DNA from: Laburnicola sp. R22_1
Taxonomy: Eukaryota; Ascomycota; Dothideomycetes; Pleosporales; Didymosphaeriaceae
Reading direction: 5' to 3'
DNA: 64,000 nt
Assembly: GCA_014281115.1 (NCBI GenBank)
Contig: JACONQ010000013.1
Coordinates: 2,222,501 to 2,286,500, forward strand
Numbering within the stretch: the first letter of the stretch is position 1; the number at the start of each line of letters is the position of its first letter. The notes under the pieces were generated by a model. That model worked only from the letters and a program-made list of their open reading frames with translations. It was not told the origin of the DNA and did no database searches. Below are positions 24,177 to 37,056 of the stretch, one piece after another. A program made the translations under genes and the position numbers.

Positions 24177-27100
24177 TGCCTTTCACCGACCACCTCACAA
24201 AGGAAGAACAGGCGCTCATTGACAAGGACAGCTAGGGCCAGCCCCTAGATGTTAATAAGAATACAGACATTAAGATAATCGACACAAAAAGAGTTAACAC
24301 ATACATCCTCTTCTACTACTAAATCTCCTAAGATAAAGGATGGAAGGACTACAAGCTCTAGGACAAGATAACTGTTATCTTTAAAGGATGGCCAAAAGAA
24401 CTATTCAACAAAGGCGATAAAGCTCTTATTACTAAATAGAGAGACTACCTGCGCCAGCAAGGCGTCTTCGTAGCCAAGGACAGCAAATCGATTGCCTACA
24501 ACATAGCGGAAGCGCTGCAGGGCGACTATCACAAATGGACTAACAAAGAGGTCACTCACTAGCTTAAAATAAGCAAGAAGTTTAACTTACACTTTAATCT
24601 AAATTATGCGCCTCTATATAATACACCTTTGTCACAACAATCCTCTTAACAACCCTCTGCCCACCTTACTTCCCCTTAACTAGCTCTAACAGCACGCACT
24701 GTCTACCCACCCATACCTCCACCACAACAGCAGCCCACTCCATACCTGCCTCCTTGGCAACAGCACAACGCGCATCTATCCCCTACACAGCAGCTGAACC
24801 TGTACAATACGTACAACCCTCTACAGCGCGAAAGCCCTACAGACGCCACGCGTCTTGATAACACACATAGGCTTATTACAGACCTCTGCAAGCTGTACGA
24901 CAATGAGAAGCGCTTTGGAGGTGGGCTATATGACGTATTTAACACTAAATTCAGGATCTTTCGCAATAATTGCAGCAAGATTGGACTATCTAAGCGGCAC
25001 TAGGATCGAGCCTTCTCTATTATGCTGAAAGACAGAGCGTCCAGTTACTACTATGACCGCCTCACTAGCCAGAGCTATGACCTCAAGACAATAATAGGTA
25101 TGATAAAAAGCCATTTCCACACTAAGGAGAATTGTTAACTGTACCTTAGCAAGTGGAGAACGACTACGCTGGCGCGTACAATTAGCGCCCACCCTAACAA
25201 GTCTCATCTTAAAGCCCTTTAATTGCTCATTAACAAGCTCCAGAAGCTTTAATGTAGGTTAGGCCATAACTACTAAGGTGACAACGTACTGCGCAAATAA
25301 CTACTTAACGCGTGTAGCGGTATTAAAGACTATAATCTTGCCCTCTTTGCCCCAGCGCCTACTTTTAAAGGCCTCTACTCTACTCTACACTCATCTATTA
25401 GCGCTGCTACCCGCTCGCGCGAGGCGCGTAATTCAAACCCAACGCAATACACCGCTAACGGCGAGTACTAGAACGAATACAACCTCTAACACCACTATAA
25501 GGATAACTTTAATAACAACACAGAGGGCTATAAGTAGTACTAGACTAATAGGACCTACAAAGGTTGAGGCTTATAAAGAGGTTAAGAAAATAGATTGCAA
25601 GGATTCTCGTCGCGTTTCTCGCCGCAAGACGTTAACAGCTGAGGACTCTATTAAGGCAACTCTTAAGGACCACCTTTTTAACAGCCACTGCCACCTAAGT
25701 AATAGCAATCTTAGAAGAAATGCTTTATCTGCAGTAAGCCTGGCTGCTAGTTGACAAAGCACTCTGGGGACGAGCGCAAGCAATCCTACAATAGTTTTCG
25801 CCAGATAGCATTAGCCTACTCACACAACGCACAACCCAACGTCGCTGACTTTTACGCTTTCCTAACCAAGTACGAAGGTCTCGAAATTAACAACGAGGCC
25901 CAGCAGATGCTCGCTGAGATAATAATTAAGGGAGACTAGTTTGTTACTAAGTTATCTAGTACAATTGACGGCAACCAGACGATTGCCTATCTGAACAACC
26001 AGGCTGTATACCACGCGACTACCCGAATTAACGCGTTTAGAGCTGTTGATGACGCGCCCGCCACTATATTTACGTTCGAGGATCGATATAATAAGAAAGT
26101 CTTCTAGGGCATTATGCCTAACACAGGAGCCTTAGGCGTCTTAATAGCTAGAGAACTATAAGCGACTACTCTACAGGCAGCTATAAATTTGCAAATGGAT
26201 ACCTTAATAGCTAGGCAGCACTAAATCCGCTTTGGCAGAGGCTAGGCAATTACATCCATATGCACCCTACACGTTAACACGGCAATTAGTGATGTCATGT
26301 TCTACGTACTACCTACCAATACGCCATTCTTGCTCTGTCTGGCCGATATGGACAGACTAGGCGTTAAATACGACAACCTGCGCAACGTACTGATTTAGGG
26401 CAACCAGCTACACCCAGTTGTACGTAAATGGGGCCACCCATGGCTCCTTATTAATTAACCTGAGCGCACCGCAGCCGCTAGCTGCCACCTTACAGAGACT
26501 AAGCTACGCTAGCTACACTGACGATTTGGCCACCTATTAGCTTGTTGGCTCTACGACTTGCTCATCTGCGCTGGCTATAACAACGTCCATAAAGAGCTTA
26601 TTGACAAGCTCGTTAAGTACTGTCAACAGTGCCAACTGAACCAGAAAGCACCTAGACGCTTCAAATTCAAGCTTAAGGAACCAGACCTAGACTTTAACTG
26701 CGAGGTAATTGTTAACGTTATGTACCTAAATGGCAAGCCTGTCCTACACGTAGTTGATAACGCGACTGCCTTTCAAGCTGCTCGCTTTCTTAAAGATGTA
26801 TTAGCCGCAAGCACCTGGGACGCTCTATGGCATTGCTGGATAGATACCTACGTTGGACCGCCTGAGTACCTTGTCCATGACGCCGGCAGGAACTTCATTT
26901 CTACTGAGTTTAAGTAATTTGCCAAGTCACTGTCAATTAACGTTAAAGAAGTACCTGTGGAAGCTCATAACAGCGTAGGCAAGGTGGAGCGGTACTATGC
27001 TCTATTACGACGCGCTTTCGAGACTATCTGAGTTGACTTACCTACAATAATAGACAAGCGGCTTATCTTGCAAATGGCTGTTAAAGCTGTCAATAACACT

Positions 27101-29413
27101 ACAGGTCCCAACGGCCTAGTGCCTACACTCCTTGTCTTTGGCGCCTACCCATGTATGACAGAAGACTCTCCCCTGTCGCCATTAATTACTCAACGCGCTA
27201 ACGCCATTAGAAAGGCTATAAGAGAGGTCAGACAAATACACGAAACACGCCAAATTAATAACGCGCTAGCGACGCGCAATAGACCTGTGACGATTGAAAC
27301 AACTACACTGCCTATTAACTCTGACGTGCGCGTCTGGCGCGAGAAGGATGGATAGATGGGCCCCTACAAGCTCATCGCTGTGACTAATAAAACCTGTACA
27401 ATACAGCTACCGCATGGCCCTACAAATTTCCGCTTAATAGTTGTTAAGCCGTACTACACTGATACCTCCCCAACAAACGACGAACCAGTCACGCCCCTAG
27501 CGACAAACAACGATAATGATGGCCACCTAATAGATATGCTAGACAACGTAGACAGCTATCACAACTATAACAGCGACACAAGTAGGTCCAACTGGCAACT
27601 AGGACTAGAACTAGCTTTTAAACCCCCTCGACGCAAACGCGGCCGACCTAAAGGTAGCAAGAACAAGCCTAAAGCCCCTATAGCCCGCGCGAATCCTTCT
27701 CGGACAGCCCATGTGGCTCCTACAGCGTACACTGCCTACGCGCTGCGTAACGAGGCTTATATAATGGAGGTCTTTATAACGCACAAAGAAAACACTGACT
27801 GGCTACTTGCTGTACAGCTACGCCAAAAACAAAGGATAACTACACCTAGTCAACTATTTAAGCTGTTAGACAACAAAGAAATTGATAGCCTTATTGCTAA
27901 TGGAGTCTTTTGCTTTGAGCAATACAATCCCTGCAAGCACAAGGGACGGATTTTTAAGTCGCAACTAGTACGCGAAATCAAAGGCAAGACTACCACTACC
28001 CTATATAAGAAATCACGTCTCGTAGTGCAAGGATATTAAGATAACAGCAAAGCGACAATCCTTACCCAGTCGCCAACTATCTAGCGAGCTAGTCAACAAA
28101 TTATCCTAGCTATTGCTCCTTCGCTCATGCGCAATGGAGTCCTGTCGCTAAATGAAGAAATCTCGCTCTAGCTGCGAGACATTACCCAGGCGTACGTACA
28201 GTCACGCACAAAGCTCAACCAAGTAGTTACCGCCTACTTGCCCAAGGAAATTGAGTACAAGTATCCGCCTGACACAGTCATGATAGTTGAGAAGCCTCTA
28301 TACGGCCTGGCTAAAGCTGGTACCTATTGGTGGGCAACGTACAGCGCTCATCACAAGGAAAAACTTTACATGGAGACTTTAACATACAACCTATGCTTGC
28401 TTATAACCAACACTCAGGACACCTTTGGCGTAGTAGGCATATAGACTAACAACACTCTTATCCTCGCGAATAAACGCTTCTCTAACCTAGAAGAGAAGGA
28501 GTTGACATTTACAGCCAAGCCAAAGGAGAAGCTAATACCTACTACTCCATTACTCTTTAACAGATGCATCCTATTAATTAATCACAACAGCAAGCTCTCA
28601 CTACAACAGAAGAATCAAGGTAAGAAGATTTAGCTTATCAACACAAGCTTAGCCAACTATTAGCAACAATACATTGAGTAGAGGGCTCGCGGCGCCTACA
28701 TCGCGAGCATCTGCCAACTAGAGGCGACTTTTGACCTCTCTGTTGCCGCACAAACTTAGGAGCCTACTGCTGACAACGTCAACGCGTTAAACAAACGCTT
28801 ACAGTGGCAATTAAACAACCTTAATCGTGGCCTTACCTATAAGGCACTTAACCTAGCTCAAGCCAAGGTCTTTGTGTTTGTTAACAGCTCCTTTGCCAAT
28901 AATAAAGATTTAAGTAGCCAGATTAGCTACACAATTATATTAGCTATAGAAGATATTGCTGACGCTGAATTTACAATTTATAGCAATCTTATCTACTAGA
29001 GCTCTGCGAAGAGTAAACGCGTGACCTGAAGTGTACTTGCGTTAGAGATCTACGTAATAGTAGGAGGCGTCGACCTCGCCTACTCTATTACCTCAACGCT
29101 CGCCATGGTTACACAGCAGCTTAGCCTGCTATCTCTCCCCCTAATAGTTTGTACAGACTCATACTCACTGTATGAGTGTATTGTCAAGCTAGGATTAACT
29201 AAGGAGAAGCGACTAATGATTGATATCATGGCTTTACGTCAATCGTACGAGAGGAGGGAGTTGTTTGAGGTTCGATGGGTGAATGGCCAAGACAACCCTG
29301 CTGACGCCATGACAAAGGCGTCGCCAAACAAAGCTCTCGAAGCCCTTATTAACACTAACTCGCTGCGCGTACAAGTTGAAGGATGGGTAGCACGCAAGGC
29401 TCCCGCAAACTAG
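24177..29413 (+). pseudogene. copia gag-pol polyprotein relic
   Basis: The frame starts at ATG 24177 (MPFTDHLTKEEQALIDKDS). Gag follows, with a CFICSKPGC...H zinc knuckle near 25715. A protease-like region comes next, then the pre-integrase LHRRFGHL (26505), integrase with CQQCQLNQKAPRRFKF, VLHVVDNATAF, YLVHDAGRNF and VPVEAHNSVGKVERYY (26620-27000), and a GPYKL/VKPYY segment. Reverse transcriptase follows, with KKSRLVVQGY, VEKPLYGLAKAGTYWW and GI*TNNTLILA (28010-28480), then RNase H with VFVNSSFANN and CTDSYSLYECIVKLG and the C-terminal WVNGQDNPADAMTKA (to 29413). More than 30 in-frame stops, nearly all TAG/TAA for Gln or Trp, fit RIP. The catalytic Asp-Asp of RT has become Asn-Asn. Confidence 0.9.
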
Positions 29414-29507
29414 CTCCAACCAAAACATAACTATTAACAACAACAACAACCACTATAGTCACTACTTTCCTTCTACACTCCTTTTTCTATAAAAGAAAAG
29501 TTGCCAG

Positions 29508-29723
29508 TGTCTGCACTCTCTTGTCTTCCAAGTCTACAAGAACTGTTGTTAGATAGAACAAGCGCGTTGAGGTCGGATCTGTATAATCGTGCAGGGACCA
29601 CTGTGCTTGGCGCACAAGGCGCGACATTAGAGCCAGCTGAACATAGGGGTGACACAACACAGAATACAGACACTAGATACCAAAGACAGAGACTAGTTTT
29701 TCCTTGCTATCTGTGAACCGATA
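29508..29723 (+). repeat. Right LTR of copia element 2 (216 bp)
   Basis: Partner of 23654-23869; ends GATA where the left LTR has GACA. Confidence 0.9.
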
Positions 29724-29728
29724 GTAAG

Positions 29729-30789
29729 AGTAGGGAATGTATAAATAGGAGAATATTTATAGATAAGAGAATATTAGCAAGTAGATAGTTTATATAGAGA
29801 AAGAAAAAACTACTAATAGTAACGTTAAAATAAAAAGTTGCTAGTAACTATATACTATATAAGGAAGGGTATGTAAGAATATTAAAATTTTAATATTATT
29901 TTATAATTAGTATTATATAGTGATTATATAATGCCTATACGCTATAGCTTATAGACTATAGAATCTTCTTCTTTATATTACTCCTTTTAAATATAAGTAA
30001 TTAATACTAAAGTTAGTTTTATTATATTATTTTCTTTCTTATACGCTTATTCTATATACCCTCTATACATACTAATATAGAGAAGTAGATATCGCTATCT
30101 ATATAGCTAGCTATAGAGTACCTATTTAATAATAATAACTAATCTCTACTATTAGTATATATTTAGAGTCTTTAGCCCCCTTAATTAATTATCTTTAACT
30201 ATAGCCTCTAGTTGATTTCTATTTTCTTAGCTACTTTATATAAGCTTATAAATATTAAGAAACCTTTTTTTATAGTATAGTATCTATAAACTAATGGCTA
30301 AACTAAAATTATAATCTAGTATCTTAACTAGTATTTATATTAATTTATTAACTTTTATTAAAATAATTAGTCTAATTTACTGCCTAGTATAGACTAGGCC
30401 TAAGTAATACTACTCTAAAATAGTACTAAAGTTTTATCTTTTAAGATTAAGTTTAAATATTAGCTATACTTTTATTAGGACTAGTATAAGTATACCTAAC
30501 TAGTTACTAAATTTCTAAATAATATTACTTTAAAAAAACTAAGGTATAAGTTAAAGCCGATGCTAAAGTCTATAAATTTATTTATAATACTACCTATACT
30601 AATATATCTACTACCTAAAAGATAAAATTAGAGTAAGCTAGTAAATATAAATAAGGTATTAATTTTAATATTAAGAACTAGATTAATATTATTTTAAAGG
30701 GATTTATTACTAAAGGCCTATTAGTTAAGTTAAATTATTAAATAAAAGAACTATACCTAATTATAGGCAAAAAGGCCACTTTTTTATAC
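29729..30789. other. AT-rich gene-free stretch
   Basis: I see no coding frame, repeat partner or RNA gene here. Confidence 0.4.
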
Positions 30790-31140
30790 TTTAGAAAGAG
30801 AAATATCGCAGACCTTTTAGTATACAGTATAACACTATAAGGAAAAGCTATAGGTGTGCTAAAAACGCATTAAAAAAAGGTAAAGCAGCCTAGAAATAGA
30901 TTAGGCTAGGGACTATTTATTAGCACGTATAAATTAGCCTATTATACTAATAAGGTAGTTAATTACACTATACTATAGTCTATAGATACTAAAGCTAAAG
31001 ATAATAATATAATGCGTAGTTGCCTGCGTAGTATCTTATAAAAATCTGTAACTAGATATAGATTAAGTTTTTATTTATCCTTATACAATAGTATATTTAA
31101 TTATTGCGTAAGACCTTAAGGTGATAATTTGGCATAGCTA
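30790..31140 (+). repeat. Dispersed repeat family A, copy 4 with LTR-like extension
   Basis: Matches 2290-2620 over its full length: ATATCGCAGACCTTTTAGTA, GCTATAGGTGTGCT, TTAGCACGTATAAA, then TATAGTCTATAGATACTAAAG and AAGACCTTAAGGTGATAATT. Confidence 0.6.
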
Positions 31141-31225
31141 TCCCTTACTCTATAAACGCCATCGCCACTGGGCGGACGGTCTCATAACTGTATATATATG
31201 ATTTTTATTTATTTAAACTTCTATG

Positions 31226-31335
31226 TGTGTGGCGTTATATTAACTACCAAGGGGTAGCATAATAAAGACTTTTATCTTAAATAATATAATAAAAGAAGCA
31301 GAGCCCCCTGCTTAGTAATTAAAAAGAGCGAAACT
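31226..31335 (+). repeat. Hairpin repeat family D, copy 6
   Basis: Starts GTGTGGCGTTATATTAACTA and contains GCAGAGCCCCCTGC, one base off the palindrome, then TTAGTAATTAAAAAGAGCG. Confidence 0.65.
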
Positions 31336-32565
31336 TCTATAATATATAAAAGTTTACTTAGTATTCTATACTAATAGGCTTTAAAGAAATCTAAACAATC
31401 TCTTACTAGATTAATTATATTTTCTAAAACTATTTATTAAAATAAACAAAGTTCTTAAGTAGCTAAGTTTTATATTCTTAATAGTGAAGTAGACTATGGA
31501 ATACTAAAGTACTAAGTAGTATAAAAAAGTATAACTTTAACCTAATCTACTACTCTACTAATAACTTAATTAATTTTTTTCTATTAATTAAATCTTGCTA
31601 TTAAGAGTACTTTAAGTAAATAAGTTTACTAAAATAATTACTTATTTAGCTAAATACTACTCTCTAAAATACTTTTCTAAAGTTTATTTTTAAAAATAAT
31701 ATTTTTATAAAAATAAAGTTAAAACACTATATTAGGCGTGCTTAGCTAGGTACCTATTATTTTTTAATACTTATATACCTTTAGGCTTACGCGTATAGCT
31801 AAATACTTATTACTTTTTAGTACTTTTAACTTTTAAATAAATCTTTACTCTCTAAATAAACCTTTTACTTTTTAACTATTTCTTTGTATTACTAGTAGTT
31901 TTCTTAGCTTTATAAGCTACCTTACCCTTTTTAATAACTACTTAATTATGTTAATATATTTTTAATACTTTTTATAAGACTAAAAAAACTTTATATAATA
32001 TAATTACGCTAGTATATAGTAAACTAACTAGAAAATTTTTAGGTAACTATATTTTTATATAATATTAAAGGTAAAAATATACTTTATTAGTAAAATACTA
32101 AATACTAAAATATAGTTTTTAACTTAGTATTATTGTTTCTTTTACTTTCTTATTTTAATATTTTTACTAACTGGTAACTAAATTAAAAATTAAGACTACT
32201 ATTAGAACTATAAGGGCTTATTATTTTTATTCTAGCTCTTTTTAGCTTTAAAATAGTACTAGTTATATTAAATATCTATTAAAACACTCTATTAAGTTTA
32301 TATACTTTTATTTTTATTTTTTAAGACTTAAAAGAAGAATTATATAATAGTTTGTGCCTACCTTCTTACTAGTTATTTATTATTACTTTTTTATATATTA
32401 ATAATACTTTTTACCTTATAAAAGACGCTTTTTTTAGTTAGTATTAGTATATAGTTAGTATAGGCCTATACCTTATACTACCTATTATATAAATAAAGGC
32501 CTTTTGGATTCTTTTTTATTTCCTATTTTAGTATAGTCTTAATTTAACTATCTCTTTTAACTATA
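31336..32565. other. AT-rich gene-free stretch ending at isochore border
   Basis: No supported feature. Base composition changes abruptly at about 32570, where the GC-balanced gene island begins. Confidence 0.5.
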
Positions 32566-33077
32566 CTAGCTATTCCTAAGAGGCTTGCCCTATAAGGCCG
32601 TATACCGCCCTTACAGGGCACAGATTATTAGACGTCTAGGCTGCATGTTAGGGGGTGGCGTCAAAAAGAACAAGTGGATCCAAGCCACCACACCACCATC
32701 CATCCACCCTCCACCCTCACCCATCCATCCCACCCATTCACACCAAACACCACAACAAACCCACACACTAAAAAAATAAACAGCGATGTTGAATCGAACT
32801 ACCCACTATCTACCATCCATCCTCCGGGTCTAAAGAGAGTGAGTACGCCAAAGTATCGACGACAAAAACGCCCAGAAAGTCCTTCCACGGCCGTTGAAGC
32901 CCGTAGAGTAGATAAGAAAAAGCCAAGCAGAAGAGTAGAGTGAGAAACAGTACCACATCGACATCGACATGCGAATTGTATCCCCACCCCCAACCCACCC
33001 CATCCAAGCTCCTCCCACCCCGCGTAGCCCACCCCATCAGGCTCCTGAGGTCCCACCCCGCGCAGCGCAGCCCACGC
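32566..33077. other. Left margin of gene island; low-complexity C/A-rich DNA
   Basis: No gene seen. 32690-32770 is a CCA/CCAT/CACC-rich low-complexity tract. The remainder is the 3' flank of the methionine aminopeptidase gene. Confidence 0.4.
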
Positions 33078-34683
33078 CTAATAATCATCCCCCCTCGAAA
33101 TAATCTCCTTACAACCCGGCCTCAGTAAAACAGTCTGTGCAATCCTCCCATTAGCATTCCCCAAAACATTCGCATCAGCCACACACTCACATGCTCAAAC
33201 TGCGCCACATACGACCCCCCCACATCCACCAGCGGCGCGTACACCTCCACCACCCCCCTCCTAACCAGCTCCCTCATCCCCATCCGCCACCCACTCCCCG
33301 CAGCCCTCTCAAGATACCTCCTCGCAAACACCAACGTCCCAAAATTGCCCTCAATCGTCTTCACCAGCGCCCTCGCCGACTTCGTTTGCAACCCCTCCGC
33401 ATCAACTCGCTCGTTGCGCCCATACCCATACAGCCCCACATCATCTCGCATGTAGCCCTTCCCCGTCGTGCCGAACGTCTCAATGGCAAAGACGTCGCCT
33501 TCTTCCATGCGTTGCGGGGTCTTGGTCGCGTAAAAGGGGACTTGCTTGTCGCCGTGGATCTTGTACCGCAGGATGTTGTGGCCGGAGATGTTGCGGATGG
33601 CTTTGATGGGGTGAGTTTTGTGGTTGAGGGTGACTTCGTGGGATTCCATTACTTCTTGCATGATTTCGCTGAGGTGGTCCATGCGTGCGTCGATGCCGGC
33701 TTCCTGCGCAATCCCTTAGTGCTATGCTTGTCGTCACATTGGAGGGGAAGGACGTGAAATACCTTTAGGCCAGCATTAGTAGTTGCCTTGGCGGCGGCGA
33801 GGAGAGGGTCGTAAACCGGGTTGGAGGCTACGGTAAAGGCGGAATCTACGATTCGACCATTGACGTGGACGCCAAAGTCGATTTTCAAGACGTCGTCGTA
33901 TTGGAGGATGGTTTCTTTGGCGCCGGCGTTGGGGGTCCAGTGCGCGGCGACGTGGTTCAAGCAGAGGCCTGTTGGGAAGCCCATTCCTGCCTTGAGGGCA
34001 TCGCCTGGCTCGAGCCCTTGGTGCCCGACAAGTGCGCGGACACCATCTTCGATCTCTTGGGCAAGGGTCGTCATGGATATACCTGGCTTTGCGATGGTCT
34101 GGACGTGCTGCCGGACTTGCCGATGGACTTCGGCGGCTTTGCGATAGTCGCGGAGGAAATCATCGTCCATGTCATCTATCACGGCTAGATGGCGGATTTC
34201 TTCGGCAGTAGTGCGCTGTAGATTGTCGTTGGCAGGAGCATACTCGAAGATCTCGCCCTCGGGGTAGCGCTCCTCGGGGAAGATGGTAGCTAATGCGACT
34301 CTCGGAGGGACCGTCTGGTGGACGGGTGCCTTGCTTTTCTTCTTCTTGCTTCTCTTTCGCTTTTTCTTTTGCGCTTCTGGGCCTCCGATGTTTTTCAAAT
34401 CACGTCCGTTCTTCTCCTCGTCGGCGTCGTCGTCGTCCCCGTCTAAAAATGTGTATGGTGAGTACGTGCATGCCTCCCATGTTGTGGACTACCCACCTTC
34501 GTCTTCCCCTTCGAGCGAGCCTTCAAGGAGTCCGCTTGCCGCCGCTGGCTTGGGAGGATTGCCGGCTGCAATAGCAGCGTGCGCTGGCGATTCTGCTCAC
34601 GTGTCAGCGCTGTATATCACGCGAGCGCAAGCATGCGTACCATTTCGCCCTTGATGATGGCCTTCTGGTGTCTTGGAGCCCAT
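33078..34683 (-). CDS. Methionine aminopeptidase 2 (five exons)
   Basis: Removes the initiator methionine from nascent cytosolic proteins as a two-metal M24B peptidase. The spliced reading gives 462 aa from exons 34683-34641, 34592-34497, 34442-33763, 33703-33191 and 33134-33078. All four introns are GT-AG, 48-59 nt long, and the exon sum is an exact codon multiple. The N-terminus is an acidic stretch, then a Lys/Arg-rich block (residues 72-84), the ribosome-binding tail that distinguishes type 2 enzymes. The pita-bread domain keeps His210 (CLNHVAAHW), metal ligands Asp235 and Asp246 (KIDFG...RIVDSA), His315 (ISGHN), Glu348 (IETFG) and Glu443 (QFEHT). It ends SRGDDY, the usual terminus. It is intact, and I am very sure of the family. 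The start [10 protein letters not shown] follows fungal homologues. Confidence 0.95.
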
Positions 34684-35121
34684 GTTTGACTTTGCGATGG
34701 ATTCATCAAGTTTATAGGCAATGCTTCTGATGAAGTGGGCTGCAAAGAAGCGCGCAGGAGGTCAGATACTGAACTCAATTCCGAATGCCGATGCTTGGCA
34801 CGGCTTACTACCTCCAGTTCGGAGTTAAGACGGCAATCTGAGAAGAAGAGTGATGCATCTTGCAAAGGAAACAAGCAACTGGCGGCTCATATAGGAAATA
34901 TTTGGAAGCTCAGTGCGATGCATTACCAGCACCTGAACCCAACATACGCGCTCGAACAGCCTGGGACTTTCCAAGGATCCATGGATATTGACCCACCACA
35001 TGACGAGATGGCAGAACAATGGAACACGAGACGCAACGTTATATCATGCATCTCAAAAAGCTCAGGGATATCACTAGCCTTCGACTCAAAACTACCCATC
35101 ATTCCCTTCACCACCAAAATC
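34684..35121. other. Intergenic region between MetAP2 and Rpp40-like genes
   Basis: About 440 bp between the start of the MetAP2 gene and the stop of the upstream gene, which lies on the same strand. No separate gene is supported. It should contain the MetAP2 promoter and the upstream gene's 3' end. Confidence 0.5.
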
Positions 35122-36420
35122 CTAAACCTCACACTCCCAAACCAACGTCTCTCTCCCCGCCCACTGCATAACCGTCCACCCCTTCTGGCCCCCAAACCCC
35201 TCCGCCATCCAAGCCACCCACCTCTCCTCCTTCTCCCCCAGCGTCGCCTCCCCACCCCCCTTCTTCACCCTCAACCCCTCACTCCTCACCACCAAAAACA
35301 TCTCCCTCACAAACCCCGGCGGTATAAAGCCCCTCCACCTCACCCTCACCATATCCCTCGTCGTGATACCAGCAACGCCATCAAAAGTAGGCACCTCATA
35401 GCGCGAGAGATGCTTATCTACAGCGTCTGCAGCCGCGACGCGCGGCGAGCCGAGCGACAGCAGGGCCAAGTATTCATGCAGGGCTATTGCGTCCTCGGCG
35501 TCGTATAGAGAGGGGATGTCTGCGACGGCGAGTTTCGGCACGAGCGTGCGGGGGAACTTGGTAGCCACGGGCTGGATAGGATGAACAGCGGGATGAAACA
35601 TGGATACGGGCTCGCTCCCCGCGCGCAGCGATTCTTCCGCCGAGGGATTGAAGTTGCAAAAGAGCCAGACGAGAGTGTGGTTCAGGACGGTGTTGCAGGC
35701 CCATTCGAGGCGCGAGAAGCCTTTTTTGCCGTGCGTCATGCTTGGGGCGCGGAGGTTGTATTCGACGACTAGACGGACGAAAGGGTGTCAGGTCAGCGGG
35801 AGCGCGCAGTAGACAGACAGCGACGACAACGTACCCCATCTATTCTTCTGATGCTTCTTGCCGCCGTCTTCGATCGGTTTGCCCTGGAGTCCACACCGCT
35901 CGTAGGTCGGCCGGTCGAGCTCGAGTCTTAGCACGCCCTCGTAGAGCGAGAAGACGTTGTCGACGAGCGGGCGGCCCTCGGAGAGCATCATGATGTTTCC
36001 TGCGCGAATTAGTCCCTACGCTCTTCCTCAGGCATATCCCGCGTCGCACACGCACCTTTCTTAACATACTCCTTAAAAAATTCACCCCCGAGGACCTCCC
36101 CCAGCTTCATGCACACGCGAGCATACACGTGCCTCGCACCGCTCTCCAACCGCCCCCTCACAAGCGCGTACATCTCTTCCGGAAGAATCAAGTCCAGCTA
36201 GAGCCAATCAGCCTCTCTTCTCTCATCTCCCAGCCAGTCCTTCACTGGTGCCACGGCGTGCGCATCATCATCGTACCGTGTGCGAAAAAGGCTGCGCGTT
36301 GAAGGTCGAGAACGGCTTCTTTTTGGTCGATACGTTCTGCGGGTCGATGTAGCTCGGCAGCAGGCTGTGCGAGAAATAGACTTTGGTGTCGGGGCCGTCG
36401 TCGCGGTGGAGGTCGAGCAT
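35122..36420 (-). CDS. RNase P/MRP subunit p40 (Rpp40)-like protein
   Basis: Probable protein subunit of nuclear RNase P/MRP, which trims the 5' ends of tRNA precursors and processes rRNA. Exons are 36420-36277, 36197-36056, 35999-35835 and 35768-35122; the introns are 79, 56 and 66 nt, all GT-AG. The sum is exactly 366 codons (365 aa). The call rests on overall resemblance to the RNase P 40-kDa subunit family: the N-terminal VYFSHSLLPSYIDPQN, the central NVFSLYEGVLRLELDRPTYERCGL, and VVEYNLRAPSMTHGKKGFSRL spanning the third junction, where the aligned frame confirms the splice. There are no catalytic motifs, as expected for a structural subunit. The ATG at 36420 (MLDLHRDDG) is preferred over an in-frame ATG at 36519, whose extension is low-complexity proline-rich. 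Confidence 0.75.
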
Positions 36421-37056
36421 GGCGTGGGTTGGGATGTGGTGTGGTGTGGGAGCGAGAGGTGGCAGTGTCGCAGCTTGATGGGGCCGGGGCGGAGCCGTCG
36501 ATGGAGCTTGGAAGCGCAAACTTTCAGCCCTAAAAAGCTTAGCTAGGGGCGTGTGAAAGTGACCGCAGATTCAATGTTCTTTTACATATGTAATATACGC
36601 GCGTCTCTTATGAATTTAGATGCACCATATCTTCTGTGAATATGCACACTCCTGCGGAGAAGGACGATTTTTACCCACTAATACCTGGACACTTGGACAC
36701 ACTAGAAAACGCGATATGCACCATGCATGCGGAGCTGAGTCAAGGTTGTAATTTGATATTGGTACATGCTCTCAAATACCTCTTCGCCCCACTTATGTCG
36801 GCCTTGGTTATGTACGCATGCATCAACTTATTCCCATCATGCACGCCAGGCTCCTCAATGCTTCGCCCCAACCAAATCAACGCCTCACCCAGTATACCCG
36901 CCTGCCACGACACCATCGTAGGTGGGCGTGCTCAACCAGGTTGCAGACACATCTCAAGCATGGAGCCGGTATAGACACCCATCATTAAATGCGACCCAAA
37001 AACGCCATGGTATCTCCGCCAGTCCCAGCTCAGGGGACTCCAATCCCGACCCGAAT
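36421..37056. other. Intergenic region between Rpp40-like and Sir2 genes
   Basis: No convincing gene. Short open frames (36636-36974) show no family and no codon structure. It contains the promoter side of the Rpp40-like gene and the 3' flank of the Sir2 gene. Confidence 0.5.

Larger units (their letters stand above)
23654..29723 (+). mobile_element. Complete Ty1/copia-type LTR retrotransposon (element 2)
   Basis: Two 216-bp LTRs (23654-23869 and 29508-29723), starting TGTCTGCACTC and ending GACA/GATA, bracket a 5.6-kb internal region. A perfect 5-bp duplication, GTAAG, lies outside. The LTRs differ at 8 positions, all transitions. The internal region encodes Gag with a CCHC knuckle, integrase, reverse transcriptase and RNase H in copia order on the plus strand. 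It is strongly decayed by nonsense codons but structurally whole. A purine-rich AAAAGAAAAG just before the right LTR is a possible polypurine tract. Confidence 0.92.

Noticed and set aside
33191..33757. Long plus-strand open frame opposite MetAP2
   Set aside because: Antisense shadow of a conserved gene whose splicing and catalytic residues are all accounted for.
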